The position numbers were made by a program, and so were the translations under genes. Source: JAICNG01 sp035249985 (GTDB taxonomy: Bacteria > Gemmatimonadota > Gemmatimonadetes > Gemmatimonadales > Gemmatimonadaceae). Taken from it: a stretch of 64,000 nt of DNA. Within the stretch, counting starts at the first letter, position 1; every line of letters begins with the position of its first letter. The stretch lies in contig DATFFP010000029.1 in the NCBI GenBank assembly GCA_035249985.1, forward strand, positions 1 through 64,000, read 5' to 3'. The notes under the pieces were generated by a model. The model was given only the letters and a program-made list of their open reading frames with translations, was not told the origin of the DNA and ran no database searches. Below are positions 15,390-23,978 of the stretch, one piece after another.

Positions 15390-15761
15390 ATGGGTAAGCG
15401 TAGAGACCCGCGATCGATGCATGCCGAAGGACAACACGGGCCGCGGACGCACGCGCGCTTCGTCGAGCAGCTGCACGAGGCGCCACCGGCAGAGCCGGTC
15501 GAGGAAATCGTCGAGCGCAAACGCGTCCGGGCCGCGCGAGAAGGCAAGCGCCGCCTCGTCGAAGATCGTCAACAGCACGATGAAGGGGAAAAGAACAGCG
15601 AGCGCACGCGCTTCGCGAAGGACCATCAGCACGGGAAGACCGGCGACGGACCGAGTGACAACACCGGCAACCTTCATGGCGTGACGGGAAGCCGTTCGCA
15701 CCGCGCCGACAATACGACGAGAGGGCGCGGCGGCCTGCCGCGAAAGAAACGCTCAGACTGA
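15390..15761 (+). CDS. Small hydrophilic, highly charged protein, unknown function
   Basis: 123 residues, very rich in Arg, Lys, His, Asp, Glu and Gln, with no hydrophobic core or signal: MGKRRDPRSMHAEGQHGPRT, then FVEQLHE, VEEIVERKRVRAAREGKRRLVEDRQQHDEGEKNSERTRF and a C-terminus ending GRGGLPRKKRSD. Composition suggests a disordered or nucleic-acid-associated protein; no family is recognised. ATG 15390 has GGGAGG 10 nt upstream. The opposite strand also has an open frame of 114 residues over the same bases, but the ribosome site and the basic, non-random composition favour the plus strand. Moderate confidence only. Confidence 0.5.
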   Translation: MGKRRDPRSMHAEGQHGPRTHARFVEQLHEAPPAEPVEEIVERKRVRAAREGKRRLVEDRQQHDEGEKNSERTRFAKDHQHGKTGDGPSDNTGNLHGVTGSRSHRADNTTRGRGGLPRKKRSD

Positions 15762-15879
15762 ACGTCGGCGAGGCGCCGTTCTCATCCCTCGAGGCTCGGG
15801 AGACGACCGCTCCGGCATGGCGGATTCGCGGCGCCGACTCCAGTTTTGTGCGCGCAGGATCGTCCTGGCCAGGAGGATC

Positions 15880-16629
15880 ATGGATCGCGACGACATTCAG
15901 GTCGGCAGGCTGCTCTCACGCCGGGAGATTCTCGCGCTCCTCGGTGCCTCAGGCATCGCGGCACTCGCGGGCTGCAGGCCCTCTCGCGAAGTCGCACAGG
16001 ACGGAGCGGCTGCCGGCAGCGTGCTGCCATCGTGCGTCGTTCGCCCGGAGCAGACCGAGGGCCCGTACTTCGTGGATGGCCGCCTCGATCGCTCCGACAT
16101 TCGGTCCGATCCCGAGAACGGCACCATCAAGGCGGGCGCTCCCCTTCAGCTCGCGATCGTAGTCTCACGCATCGGAACCGGCAGCGCGTGCACGCCACTC
16201 GCCGGCGCGCGCGTCGATCTCTGGCAGTGCGATGCGGATGGCGTGTACTCGGGAGTGCGAGACCCGTCGTTCGACACGACCGGCCAGCTCTTCCTCCGCG
16301 GATATCAGGTGACTGACGCCACGGGGACCGCGCGGTTCACGACGATCTATCCTGGCTGGTACCGCGGGCGAACCGTCCACACGCACTTCAAGGTGCGGAC
16401 GGAGCCGTCCGCGGCGCGTGGCCATGAGTTCACGTCACAGCTCTACTTCGACGACGCGCTCACGGATCGCGTGCACACGCGTGAGCCGTATGCGAGCAAG
16501 GGTCAGCGTACGGTGAGAAACGAGGGCGACGGGATCTTCCGGCGCAATGGCAGCCAGTTGATGCTGGACGTCGCGGAAGCGGGTGAGGGATACACCGGCA
16601 CCTTCCACCTCGGACTGCAGATCGCCTAA
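15880..16629 (+). CDS. Intradiol ring-cleavage dioxygenase family protein (exported)
   Basis: A 249-residue protein with a twin-arginine-like start (LLSRREILALLGASGIAALAGC), suggesting export by Tat and a lipidated Cys. The catalytic domain shows PEQTEGPYFVDG, GARVDLWQCDADGVYSG, FLRGYQVTDATGTARFTTIYPGWYRGRTVHTHFKV: the two Tyr and two His ligands for non-haem Fe(III) are in place (GPYF, PGWYRGR, HTHFK). Cytoplasmic relatives open catechol rings; exported ones of this short type have unsettled substrates. Start ATG 15880 follows AGGAGG, though at a short 3-nt spacing. Its stop overlaps the convergent kinase gene by 4 nt. Confidence 0.85.
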   Translation: MDRDDIQVGRLLSRREILALLGASGIAALAGCRPSREVAQDGAAAGSVLPSCVVRPEQTEGPYFVDGRLDRSDIRSDPENGTIKAGAPLQLAIVVSRIGTGSACTPLAGARVDLWQCDADGVYSGVRDPSFDTTGQLFLRGYQVTDATGTARFTTIYPGWYRGRTVHTHFKVRTEPSAARGHEFTSQLYFDDALTDRVHTREPYASKGQRTVRNEGDGIFRRNGSQLMLDVAEAGEGYTGTFHLGLQIA

Positions 16630-18053
16630 CGGCGCCTGGAGCGCTCCAGCGCGTAGCTTCGTTTGATCGGCGAGGTGCCCGTGGTCGTGATCGTCTCGCG
16701 CTTCGGACGATATCCCGCCCGCACGACGAGAATCTGATACTCGCGTCCGACGAGCAGCCTGTGCCCGGCCAGCGGTGTCTCGCCGACGCGGACATCGTTG
16801 ATGTAGACGGTCGCACTCGGCTTTGATTCGACGGTGAACGAAACCGACCGGCGACGTGTCTCACGGGGCCGTTCGGTGGACGACGGCGCGACCGCCGTCG
16901 CCTGCGTCGGTGTTTCCCGGGTGCGCGCCCACGCCGCCGCGGCTCCAACCCCGGCGAGCAACAGCGCGATGACAGCCGCCCACCGTCCGAGCCGATTGCC
17001 TTTTGACGCTGGCTTGGCCCGCGGCATTGTCTCGGTCACGTTGGCGACCGGCACCGTGAACTCGAGGTTGGCGGTCCCGCGAGATCCAGCGCCACTGAGG
17101 GCGGTGGCGAACTCCTCCATCGTCGGAAAGCGATTCGACGGCGCCTTCGAGAGCGCGCGGGAGATCGCCGCCACTATGTGTCGCGGCGCATCGGGCCGCA
17201 GACCCGCCAGGTCCGGCGGCAAGTTGTTGATGTGACGCTGAATGATCGCGTGCGGCGTTATGTCATCGAACGGGACCTTCCCGGCGAGCATCTCGAAGCC
17301 GACTACCGCGAGCGCGTATTGGTCGGTCCGACCATCCACGGGCTGACCGATCGCCTGCTCGGGCGCCATGTACGCGGGCGTACCGACGACCGTCCCGAGG
17401 TCCGTCAATCGCGCAGCCGTCGTTGCGCTGCTCGAGGCCGTCGACTCGACCTTCGAGATGCCGAAGTCGGTGAGCGTGACGCGCTCATCCTCGAGCATGA
17501 TGTTCGCCGGCTTCACATCGCGATGGACAACCCCACGCCGGTGCGCATAGCCGAGCGCTGCCGCCGCTTCGCGAAGCACCTGCACCGCGAGGGGAATGGG
17601 GAGCGGCCCATCGCGCAGCGTCGCTTCGAGCGTCTGCCCGGCGACGTACTTCATGATGAAGTAGTGCATCCCCTGGTCGCTCTCGACCGACAGCACCGGG
17701 ATGATGCCAGGATGGTCCAGGCTGGCGGCCGTCTTCGCTTCCCGGCGAAAGCGTGCGACGATGTTCTTGTCGCTCGAGAGCTCGGTCGGCAGCACCTTGA
17801 CCGCTACCGGTCTGCCGAGGCTGAGATCGTCGGCTCGAAAGACGACACCCATGCCGCCGGCGCCAAGCAGCTCGCGGAGCTTGTACCGGCCGTCGAGACT
17901 TTTCCCCAGGCGATCCTTGAGCTTGCTGATCGAATCGGGCGCATGATGCGCCTTGCTCGACCCCGCGGCGGTCGGAACGACATCGCGGCCGCAGACGAAG
18001 CAGAAGCGTGCGGCCTCGGGAAGCTCGGTTTCGCAGTGATCGCAGACGGACAT
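16626..18053 (-). CDS. Ser/Thr protein kinase with N-terminal zinc ribbon and C-terminal PEGA domain
   Basis: A 475-residue Hanks-type kinase. Order: zinc ribbon with CDHC and CFVC (C4, C7, C18, C21); kinase domain with GAGGMG, VAVKVL (K86), VVHRDVKPANI (catalytic D179), TDFGIS (D196) and GTPAYMAPEQA; a juxtamembrane linker; one transmembrane segment (WAAVIALLLAGVGAAAAWA); and a C-terminal PEGA domain (SFTVESKPSATVYINDVRVGETPLAGHRL) placed outside the membrane. All catalytic residues are intact, so it is active by prediction. PEGA domains are thought to mediate surface contacts. Start ATG 18053 yields the zinc ribbon directly; the longer frame to 18161 has no ribosome site. Substrates are unknown; it diverges from a peptidase gene. 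Confidence 0.9.
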   Translation of the reverse strand: MSVCDHCETELPEAARFCFVCGRDVVPTAAGSSKAHHAPDSISKLKDRLGKSLDGRYKLRELLGAGGMGVVFRADDLSLGRPVAVKVLPTELSSDKNIVARFRREAKTAASLDHPGIIPVLSVESDQGMHYFIMKYVAGQTLEATLRDGPLPIPLAVQVLREAAAALGYAHRRGVVHRDVKPANIMLEDERVTLTDFGISKVESTASSSATTAARLTDLGTVVGTPAYMAPEQAIGQPVDGRTDQYALAVVGFEMLAGKVPFDDITPHAIIQRHINNLPPDLAGLRPDAPRHIVAAISRALSKAPSNRFPTMEEFATALSGAGSRGTANLEFTVPVANVTETMPRAKPASKGNRLGRWAAVIALLLAGVGAAAAWARTRETPTQATAVAPSSTERPRETRRRSVSFTVESKPSATVYINDVRVGETPLAGHRLLVGREYQILVVRAGYRPKRETITTTGTSPIKRSYALERSRRR

Positions 18054-18191
18054 TTGCGAGCGAATGGGTGGCGAGGAGGTGGCGCATCCGCCTCGATAGA
18101 GGACGCATGAGCCCGTAGTGGGGATACGGTCGCCGATGCTGGTGCAACGGCCTGGCGCCACGCACTCTTAAGAGGTCGTCAACCCTCGCCC

Positions 18192-19523
18192 GTGAAAAGA
18201 ATTCAATCTCTCCGATCTCGAGCCGCGACCCTGTTCCTCGCCGCCATCGTCGCCTGCGCGACGAGCGCTGCACCGGGCACAAACGGACCTGCATCGCCCG
18301 CGGTCGCATTGCTGCCCGTGTCGCACGGCCTGCGAGTCGCCGAGCAGTATCGGGTTGCCGCGATTACCAGCCGGCGCTTCAGCCAGGAGGCGTATTGGCA
18401 GGCCATTCAGCCCTCCGTCTCCTCGGGCGCGTTGCGCACCGAGGAGGTGGGACGGTCGCTCCAGGGACGCCCCATCCGGTCGGTCACCTTCGGCACAGGA
18501 TCCACGACGGTGCTGCTCTGGTCGCAGATGCATGGCGACGAGGCGACGGCGACGATGGCCCTTGCGGACATCTTTCGCTTTCTCGCCGAGGCGACCAGCG
18601 ATCCCTTGCGGGAGCGACTGCGGGAGCGGCTGACGATCGTCTTCGTCCCGATGCTCAATCCCGACGGGGCCGAGCTCTTTCAGCGGGAGAACGCGGCCGG
18701 CATCGACATCAATCGTGATGCGCGGCAGCTCGCGACGCCGGAGGGCAGGACGCTGAAGGGTCTGCGCGATCGCATTCGGCCGAACTTCGGATTCAACCTC
18801 CACGATCAGGGCCCGCGTGTCCTCGCGGGACCGCGGGGCAGACAGGTTGGGATCGCGCTCCTCGCCCCTCCCTTCTCCAGCGATCGCAGCTATGACGACG
18901 TGCGATCCCGTGCCCGCCTCGTGGCCGCGGTGATCGCGCAGACCCTCGGTGATGAGATTTCCGGGCGTATCGCGCGATACGATGACACTTTCAATCCGCG
19001 CGCCTTTGGCGATCTGATGCAGCAGTGGGGAACGAGTACCGTGCTCATCGAGAGCGGCGCGCTACCTGACGATCCGGAGAAGCAGCGGCTGCGCGCTCTC
19101 AACGTCGCGGGGTTGCTGGCCGCCCTCGATGCGATCGCGACCGGCACCTATGCCAACGCCAATCCGGGTGCGTACGAATCGCTGCCTGGCAACCGCGGCG
19201 GCGCCAGTGACGTCCTCGTCCTCGGCGGACAGGTGGTGCTTCCCGGGATGTCGCCGCTGCGCGCCGACATCGCCCTCACCTACGAGGATGCATTGGCCCG
19301 TACGGGGCCACGGGTGCGCGATGTTGGCGACCTACGCGAGATCGTGGCCATCGACACGATCGACGCCTCCGGACTGTTCCTGCATCCGCAACCCCCGGCG
19401 CTCACCACCGGCAGCGGGGGCGTGTGGCTGCGCATTGGCGCTCCGGCCGCGATCGACATCCGTCGCGGCGCCGATGCCGCGAGCGAGCTGGTCCGCACGA
19501 TCGCGGCGTCCGGCGAGCGCTGA
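18192..19523 (+). CDS. M14-family zinc carboxypeptidase (secreted)
   Basis: A 443-residue exported peptidase (signal RAATLFLAAIVACATSAA). M14 residues: SQMHGDEAT (H-x-x-E zinc ligands), MLNPDGAELFQRENAAGIDINRDA (substrate-binding N and R), FNLHDQGPR (third zinc ligand His) and TVLIESGALP (general-base Glu). A C-terminal domain of about 150 residues follows (VLGGQVVLPGMSPLRADIAL). Expected to trim C-terminal residues from peptides or peptidoglycan stems in the periplasm; the substrate is not evident. Start ATG 18192 immediately precedes the signal. No operon partner on the same strand. Confidence 0.85.
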   Translation: MKRIQSLRSRAATLFLAAIVACATSAAPGTNGPASPAVALLPVSHGLRVAEQYRVAAITSRRFSQEAYWQAIQPSVSSGALRTEEVGRSLQGRPIRSVTFGTGSTTVLLWSQMHGDEATATMALADIFRFLAEATSDPLRERLRERLTIVFVPMLNPDGAELFQRENAAGIDINRDARQLATPEGRTLKGLRDRIRPNFGFNLHDQGPRVLAGPRGRQVGIALLAPPFSSDRSYDDVRSRARLVAAVIAQTLGDEISGRIARYDDTFNPRAFGDLMQQWGTSTVLIESGALPDDPEKQRLRALNVAGLLAALDAIATGTYANANPGAYESLPGNRGGASDVLVLGGQVVLPGMSPLRADIALTYEDALARTGPRVRDVGDLREIVAIDTIDASGLFLHPQPPALTTGSGGVWLRIGAPAAIDIRRGADAASELVRTIAASGER

Positions 19524-19535
19524 CGACGCGACTCG

Positions 19536-19766
19536 TTAGGGACGCGGCGGCGCTCCTCGACCGGCGAGGCTGGCGGCGCGCGCGCTGCGCCAGGCCAGCG
19601 AGATGAAGCCGAGGAGCGCGAGCAGCCAGATCGCCGACCTCACCGTGAAGCCTTCCGCGCGAATCAGGCGCCAGCTCCACACCGCGGCGCCGACGGCGGC
19701 AATGGCAAACAGTCCCGCGAGCACCCACTGGCCGACCGCACGGTCGCGGTTCGTGAACTCAGCCAT
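19536..19766 (-). CDS. Small two-helix membrane protein
   Basis: A 76-residue protein with two predicted transmembrane helices (WVLAGLFAIAAVGAAVWSW and SAIWLLALLGFISLAW) separated by a short basic loop and ending in a basic tail. No family recognised. Its ATG at 19766 overlaps the 3' end of the upstream 155-residue gene by 8 nt, which supports it as a real, coupled gene. Confidence 0.65.
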   Translation of the reverse strand: MAEFTNRDRAVGQWVLAGLFAIAAVGAAVWSWRLIRAEGFTVRSAIWLLALLGFISLAWRSARAASLAGRGAPPRP

Positions 19767-20226
19767 GTTCGGCGCGCATCTGGTCCTCCAGCAGTGCGAT
19801 GCAGTACGCGGCCAGGGCGGAGGTGTCGTACTCGGTGCCGTCCGTCGCCCGCCACAGGCACTCTTCCAACGGCCGCTCCAGGGGATGCAGGACGACTTCT
19901 CTGACCATCGTCGCGCTTTCGCGTTTGGACCCGCGACGTGATACGGTTCCGCGCCAGACGATGACTCGCAGCTCGCCGAGTGCGGCGTCCGGTGACGCTT
20001 CCGCGAACCAGGAGACGCTCACCGCCGCGGTCGCGGCCTGAAGCACGCATCCGGTGGGAGTCCGGTGCTGCTCGACGGGCAAGCGTATGCGCTCACCGCG
20101 CGTCAGGACCCGCTCGGGAGCTAGCTCGTCCAGCAACGCAGTGACGGAGCGCTGAACGGCGTTCCTCGCCTTCGCGCTCGGCCCCGCGGACCATGGTCGT
20201 AGCCCGGAATCAGACGGGTCGGTCAC
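19759..20226 (-). CDS. Hypothetical protein, 155 residues
   Basis: A soluble protein beginning MTDPSDSGLRPWSAGPSAKARNAVQ, with a basic segment (LTRGERIRLPVEQHRTPTGCVLQAATAAVSVSWF) and an acidic C-terminus (TDGTEYDTSALAAYCIALLEDQM). Beta-rich middle part (GELRVIVWRGTVSRRG). No signal or known motif. Starts at GTG 20226 and overlaps the membrane-protein gene downstream by 8 nt, so the two probably work together. It lies just downstream of the aldo/keto reductase gene on the same strand. Confidence 0.6.
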   Translation of the reverse strand: MTDPSDSGLRPWSAGPSAKARNAVQRSVTALLDELAPERVLTRGERIRLPVEQHRTPTGCVLQAATAAVSVSWFAEASPDAALGELRVIVWRGTVSRRGSKRESATMVREVVLHPLERPLEECLWRATDGTEYDTSALAAYCIALLEDQMRAEHG

Positions 20227-20244
20227 GTCGTGCGCGCTCCTTGT

Positions 20245-21276
20245 CTAGGCACGTTGTGCAACACTCCTGGAGGCAGGACTCGGCTCCTTCGCCGCGAGTA
20301 TTCGATCTATCGCGCGCAGCTCGTCCTCCGACAACGCGAGGTTGTCGAGCGCCGCGACGCCGTCATCGATCTGCGACACCCGGCTCGCCCCAATGAGCGC
20401 CGAGGTCACGGTGTCGTGGCGCAGCACCCACGTGATCGCGAGCTGTGCAAGGCTCTGGCCTCGGGCGGTGGCAATCTCGGTAAGCTTCACGAGCTGCGCG
20501 CGACGCTCCTCGGTGATGGCATCCGGCCTGAGTGCTCCGTGCTCCTTGCTCGCCCGCGAGCCGGCGGGAATGTCGCGCAGATATCGGTTCGTCAACAGGC
20601 CCTGCGCCAGCGGGGAAAAGACGATGCAGCCCAGTCCCTCGTCGGCGAGGACCTCGAGCAGGCCGTCCTCGATGCGACGGTCGAGCATGCTGTAGCGGGG
20701 CTGATGGATGATGCACGGCGTGCGCAGCTCGCGAAGAATCTTCATCGCATCCCGCGTCTGCCGCGGATCGTACGCCGAGATTCCCACGTACAGCGCCTTG
20801 CCCAAGCGCACGGCCTGGTCGAGCGCGAGCATGCTTTCTTCTACCGGCGTTTCGGGATCGGGACGGTGATGGTAGAAGATGTCGACGTAGTCGAGCTGCA
20901 TTCGCTCGAGACTCTGGTCGAGACTGGCGAGCAGATACTTTCGCGAGCCGTGATCGCCATACGGGCCCGGCCACATGCGCCAGCCAGCCTTGGTCGAGAT
21001 GATGAGCTCATCACGGTGATTCGCGAGGTCGCGGCGCAGGACGCGGCCGAACGTCTCCTCGGCCGTGCCCGGTTCGGGCCCGTAGTTGTTGGCGAGGTCG
21101 AAGTGCGTGATCCCGAGGTCGAACGCTCGCCGGATCATGGCGCGCGCCTCATCAGGCGGATCGACGCTCCCGAAATTGTGCCAAAGGCCAAGTGAGACCG
21201 CCGGCAACTCGAGGCCGCTCCGGCCGCACCGGCGGTACGTCATACGATCGTAGCGTGTTGGACCGGCTGTCGTCAT
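20245..21276 (-). CDS. Aldo/keto reductase (YghZ/Gpr-like)
   Basis: A 343-residue NADPH-dependent oxidoreductase with the TIM-barrel AKR fold. Seen: MTYRRCGRSGLELPAVSLGLW, the catalytic Asp/Tyr in HFDLANNYGPEPGTAEE, Lys in IISTKAGW, His in DYVDIFYHHRPDPETP, and the cofactor-binding IGASRVSQIDDGV near the C-terminus. Closest in motif detail to the YghZ/Gpr group, which reduces glyoxals. Start ATG 21276 overlaps the stop of the metallophosphoesterase gene (ATGA); the inner ATG 21243 would begin at MTYRRCG and is an alternative. Possible tail of a transcription unit that begins with the his genes. Confidence 0.9.
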   Translation of the reverse strand: MTTAGPTRYDRMTYRRCGRSGLELPAVSLGLWHNFGSVDPPDEARAMIRRAFDLGITHFDLANNYGPEPGTAEETFGRVLRRDLANHRDELIISTKAGWRMWPGPYGDHGSRKYLLASLDQSLERMQLDYVDIFYHHRPDPETPVEESMLALDQAVRLGKALYVGISAYDPRQTRDAMKILRELRTPCIIHQPRYSMLDRRIEDGLLEVLADEGLGCIVFSPLAQGLLTNRYLRDIPAGSRASKEHGALRPDAITEERRAQLVKLTEIATARGQSLAQLAITWVLRHDTVTSALIGASRVSQIDDGVAALDNLALSEDELRAIDRILAAKEPSPASRSVAQRA

Positions 21277-22508
21277 CCGCTGACGGGACCAAGCTCCACG
21301 TGAGCGCCGCGTCTGAGCTCGATGATGGTGACCTCCGGACGCGCGCCGATTCGGAACGGAATTCCCCAGAATCCCGTGCCCGGGTGGATGTACAGCAGCG
21401 AGGCGTCGCGCGTAACCACCCCCATGGCATGATCGAGGAAGAGACCGGCCAGGCTCCACTTGAAGGCCGGGAGCGCGAGCTGGCCCCAGTGGGTGTGCCC
21501 GCTCAGCGTGAGGTCGACGCCGCGGTCAGCGAGCGCGGGCCAGAGCGAGGGATTGTGGGCAAGCGCGATGGTGAAGGTGGCGGGGGCGACATCGCGAAGT
21601 GCGGCGTCGATGTCGGGCGCGGCGTGCGACGTGGCGATCCAGCGGCCGGCCGGATCGCCCGTTCCGGCGACCGCGAACGATGCGTCGCCCCGCTGTACCA
21701 CGCGCGACTCATTCACGAGAATCGTCACCGGCAGACGCGCCAGCTCGGCCCGCACAGCGGGCCAGTTGGCGTAGACGTCGTGGTTGCCGGGAACGACGTA
21801 GACACCGAGCGGGGCGGTGAGCGCGCCTAACGCACTGGCGTAGTGTGTGCTGTCCAGCGCGTGATCATCCACGAGATCCCCGGTCACCGCGATGAGGTCG
21901 CCCCCAGCCCCCGCCACCGCCGAGCGCACGCGGTCGAGAAAGCGGCGCGAGGTCTGCGGCCCGATGTGAAGGTCGGAGAGCTGAACGATCCGCAGGCCTT
22001 CGAGCCCAGACGGCAGGTCGGGGAAGCTCGCGGTGAGCCGCCGTACGTGCAGCCAGCGCGAGCCGATCCATCCGGCAAACACGCCTAACGCGTACACCGA
22101 GGCAGCCCCTGCCACCATCCATCGCGCGACGGTGCCGCTGGCGCCGAAGGGCGCGCCGAGCAAAAGTCCGGCAATGCCGGCGGTCCCAGCCAGCAGCACG
22201 AGAAGCTGTGCGTACCAGAACGGGCGGTAGACGAAAAGTCTGACGAGCACTCCCGGAGTCTCACGCCGCCGCTGGCGCCGGACGAACGCCGCGAGCGGAA
22301 GCCCGGTGAGCACGACCATCGCGAGCGCCATCGCGGTCCACCCTCCCGGAACGGCGGGAGCAACGATCGCGGCGACGACCAGCCAACAGGTCAGCAGGAC
22401 GGCGAGAAGCCGGCCGAAAAAGGAGCCGCCGCGCGACAAAGGACGGCGCTGGCCTGCGCGAGGCCGCGCCGGGGTGGCGCGCGTCCTCGAGTTACGCGTG
22501 TGTGCCAT
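21273..22508 (-). CDS. Membrane-anchored metallophosphoesterase
   Basis: A 411-residue protein. The N-terminus is basic (MAHTRNSRTRATPARPRAGQRR), followed by four or five transmembrane helices (FFGRLLAVLLTCWLVVAAIV, MALAMVVLTGLPLAAF, FWYAQLLVLLAGTAGIAGLLL, VYALGVFAGWIGS), then a calcineurin-like domain with all metal motifs: LSDLHIG, VTGDLVD, VPGNHD, LAHNP and LSGHTHWGQ. Similar to the YaeI/YkuE group of phosphoesterases; the substrate is uncertain. Start ATG 22508 is preferred over upstream frames. The stop overlaps the reductase gene. There is a 76-nt gap after the his operon, so read-through from his is possible. Confidence 0.85.
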   Translation of the reverse strand: MAHTRNSRTRATPARPRAGQRRPLSRGGSFFGRLLAVLLTCWLVVAAIVAPAVPGGWTAMALAMVVLTGLPLAAFVRRQRRRETPGVLVRLFVYRPFWYAQLLVLLAGTAGIAGLLLGAPFGASGTVARWMVAGAASVYALGVFAGWIGSRWLHVRRLTASFPDLPSGLEGLRIVQLSDLHIGPQTSRRFLDRVRSAVAGAGGDLIAVTGDLVDDHALDSTHYASALGALTAPLGVYVVPGNHDVYANWPAVRAELARLPVTILVNESRVVQRGDASFAVAGTGDPAGRWIATSHAAPDIDAALRDVAPATFTIALAHNPSLWPALADRGVDLTLSGHTHWGQLALPAFKWSLAGLFLDHAMGVVTRDASLLYIHPGTGFWGIPFRIGARPEVTIIELRRGAHVELGPVSG

Positions 22509-22584
22509 GTCATGGCGTACGCGGGCCGTCGTGGAAGAGTTCCGCCCGTCGAGTTTCCCGGACGCTCTCTCGATCAACACGCCC

Positions 22585-23202
22585 TCAGGAGCGCTCCCGT
22601 CGCGCCAGCTCCGAGCAAACATCGTCGAGGGAGGCGCCCACCGCACGAAGCGCGACGAGCGTGTGATAGACGAGATCCGCCCCCTCTTCGACAGCGCGGT
22701 CGCGGTTCCCGTCGGCGCATGCAGTCAGCAGCTCGGCGCACTCTTCACCCAGCTTCTTGAGTCGCAGGTTGCGATCGGCGAGAAGCCGACGCGTGTAGCT
22801 CTCTCGGTCGTCGTCCGGTAGGGCGGCGCGAGCCGCGATCGTTCGGTCGAGACGGTCGAGCACGGCGCTGCCGGATGCCGGCGCCTCATCCACGCCGAAG
22901 CAGGTTCCGGCGCCCGTGTGACACGCCGGGCCAGCGGGAACCACGCGCGCAAGCACGACATCGCCATCGCAGTCAGCGTGAAGGGAGACGACACGTTGCA
23001 CGTTCCCGCTCGTTGCCCCCTTGTGCCACAGCCCGCGCCTGCGCGAACGGTAGTGCATCTCCCCGGTCGCGACCGTGCGCTCGAGCGCGTCACGGTCGGC
23101 CTGCGCGACCATGAGAACGGCACCGCTTCGGGCGTCCTGCGTCACCACGGTGACGACGCCGTCGCCTTTGGCGAAGTCGAGCACCGGCAGGGTGAGTGTC
23201 AT
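22585..23202 (-). CDS. hisIE: Bifunctional phosphoribosyl-AMP cyclohydrolase / phosphoribosyl-ATP pyrophosphatase
   Basis: A 205-residue fusion for steps 2 and 3 of histidine synthesis. HisI part (about residues 1-108): LDFAKGDGVVTVVTQDARSGAVLMVA, RSRRRGLWHKGATSGNVQ, DCDGDVVLARVVPAGPACHTGAGTCF with the metal and zinc Cys/Asp residues. HisE part (about 118-205): LLADRNLRLKKLGEECAELLTACADGNRDRAVEEGADLVYHTLVAL, an all-helical MazG-like domain. Start ATG 23202 overlaps hisN by ATGA. Last gene of the his operon. Confidence 0.95.
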   Translation of the reverse strand: MTLTLPVLDFAKGDGVVTVVTQDARSGAVLMVAQADRDALERTVATGEMHYRSRRRGLWHKGATSGNVQRVVSLHADCDGDVVLARVVPAGPACHTGAGTCFGVDEAPASGSAVLDRLDRTIAARAALPDDDRESYTRRLLADRNLRLKKLGEECAELLTACADGNRDRAVEEGADLVYHTLVALRAVGASLDDVCSELARRERS

Positions 23203-23978
23203 GAACGGAGCAGCAGCCCTCGAGTCTCCACCGCGAGCGCAGCGTTGGTCGCGATCGCATTGCCACCGAAGGCGGTGCGTCCGCCCGTCCAATCCGTGAA
23301 GACGCCGCCCGCCTCCTCGATAATGGTTTGGAACGGTGCCGCGTCCCACGCCGCCATCGAGCCATCCACCATCACCTCGGCGCGCCCGGTCGCAACGAGC
23401 AGATAGCCGTAGCAGTCGCCCCACGTGCGGCTCACCAACGCGCGGTCACTCAAGCGCCGCCATGCGCTGCGCTTGACCTCGTCATCGCGGAACCGCTCAT
23501 CGGTCGTGAGGATGGTCGCCCGTTCCAGCCGCTCGACGCGCGATACGCAGCATCGGGCGTCGTTCCACCACATCCCCTCCCCGCGAGCGGCGACGACCAT
23601 CTCATCGACGGCGGGAAAAAACGCGGCGCCGGCCAACACCTCCATTCCCTCGACGATCGCCACGAGCGTGCCCCACAGCGGCACCCCGCGCACGAACGTC
23701 TTCGTCCCATCGATGGGATCAATGACCCAGCGACGTCGCGCGTCCGGACGCAGGACCCCGAGCTCCTCTCCTTCGATGCCGTCTTCGGGGAACCGACGAG
23801 TGATCCAGTCGCGCACCGCGGTCTCCGCCTCACGATCGGCGATCGTGACCGGCGATCCATCCGATTTCGACTCGATCGCCAGCGACGTCCGATAGTGGCG
23901 CATCGCGACGTCGCCAGCCACGCGGGCCGCCTCGTGCACCGCGTCGAGCAGTGCCCGCTGTGTCGTCACCTGCGTCAC
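23199..23978 (-). CDS. hisN: Histidinol-phosphate phosphatase, inositol-monophosphatase type
   Basis: A 259-residue Mg-dependent phosphatase for the penultimate dephosphorylation step of histidine synthesis. Motifs: EGEELG, WVIDPIDGTKTFVRGVPLWGT (metal-binding DPIDGT) and WDAAPFQTIIEEAGG. Its place within the his operon, between hisF and hisIE with 4-nt overlaps on both sides, assigns it as HisN and not a generic inositol monophosphatase. There is no hisB-type N-terminal phosphatase elsewhere in the operon, which makes this gene the required activity. Confidence 0.92.
   Translation of the reverse strand: MTQVTTQRALLDAVHEAARVAGDVAMRHYRTSLAIESKSDGSPVTIADREAETAVRDWITRRFPEDGIEGEELGVLRPDARRRWVIDPIDGTKTFVRGVPLWGTLVAIVEGMEVLAGAAFFPAVDEMVVAARGEGMWWNDARCCVSRVERLERATILTTDERFRDDEVKRSAWRRLSDRALVSRTWGDCYGYLLVATGRAEVMVDGSMAAWDAAPFQTIIEEAGGVFTDWTGGRTAFGGNAIATNAALAVETRGLLLRS

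Noticed and set aside
15357..15701. Minus-strand frame with a hydrophobic segment (LFPFIVLLTIFDEAALAF)
   Set aside because: It looks membrane-like but has no ribosome site, and its hydrophobicity follows from the charged plus-strand codons; the plus-strand frame is preferred, with modest confidence.
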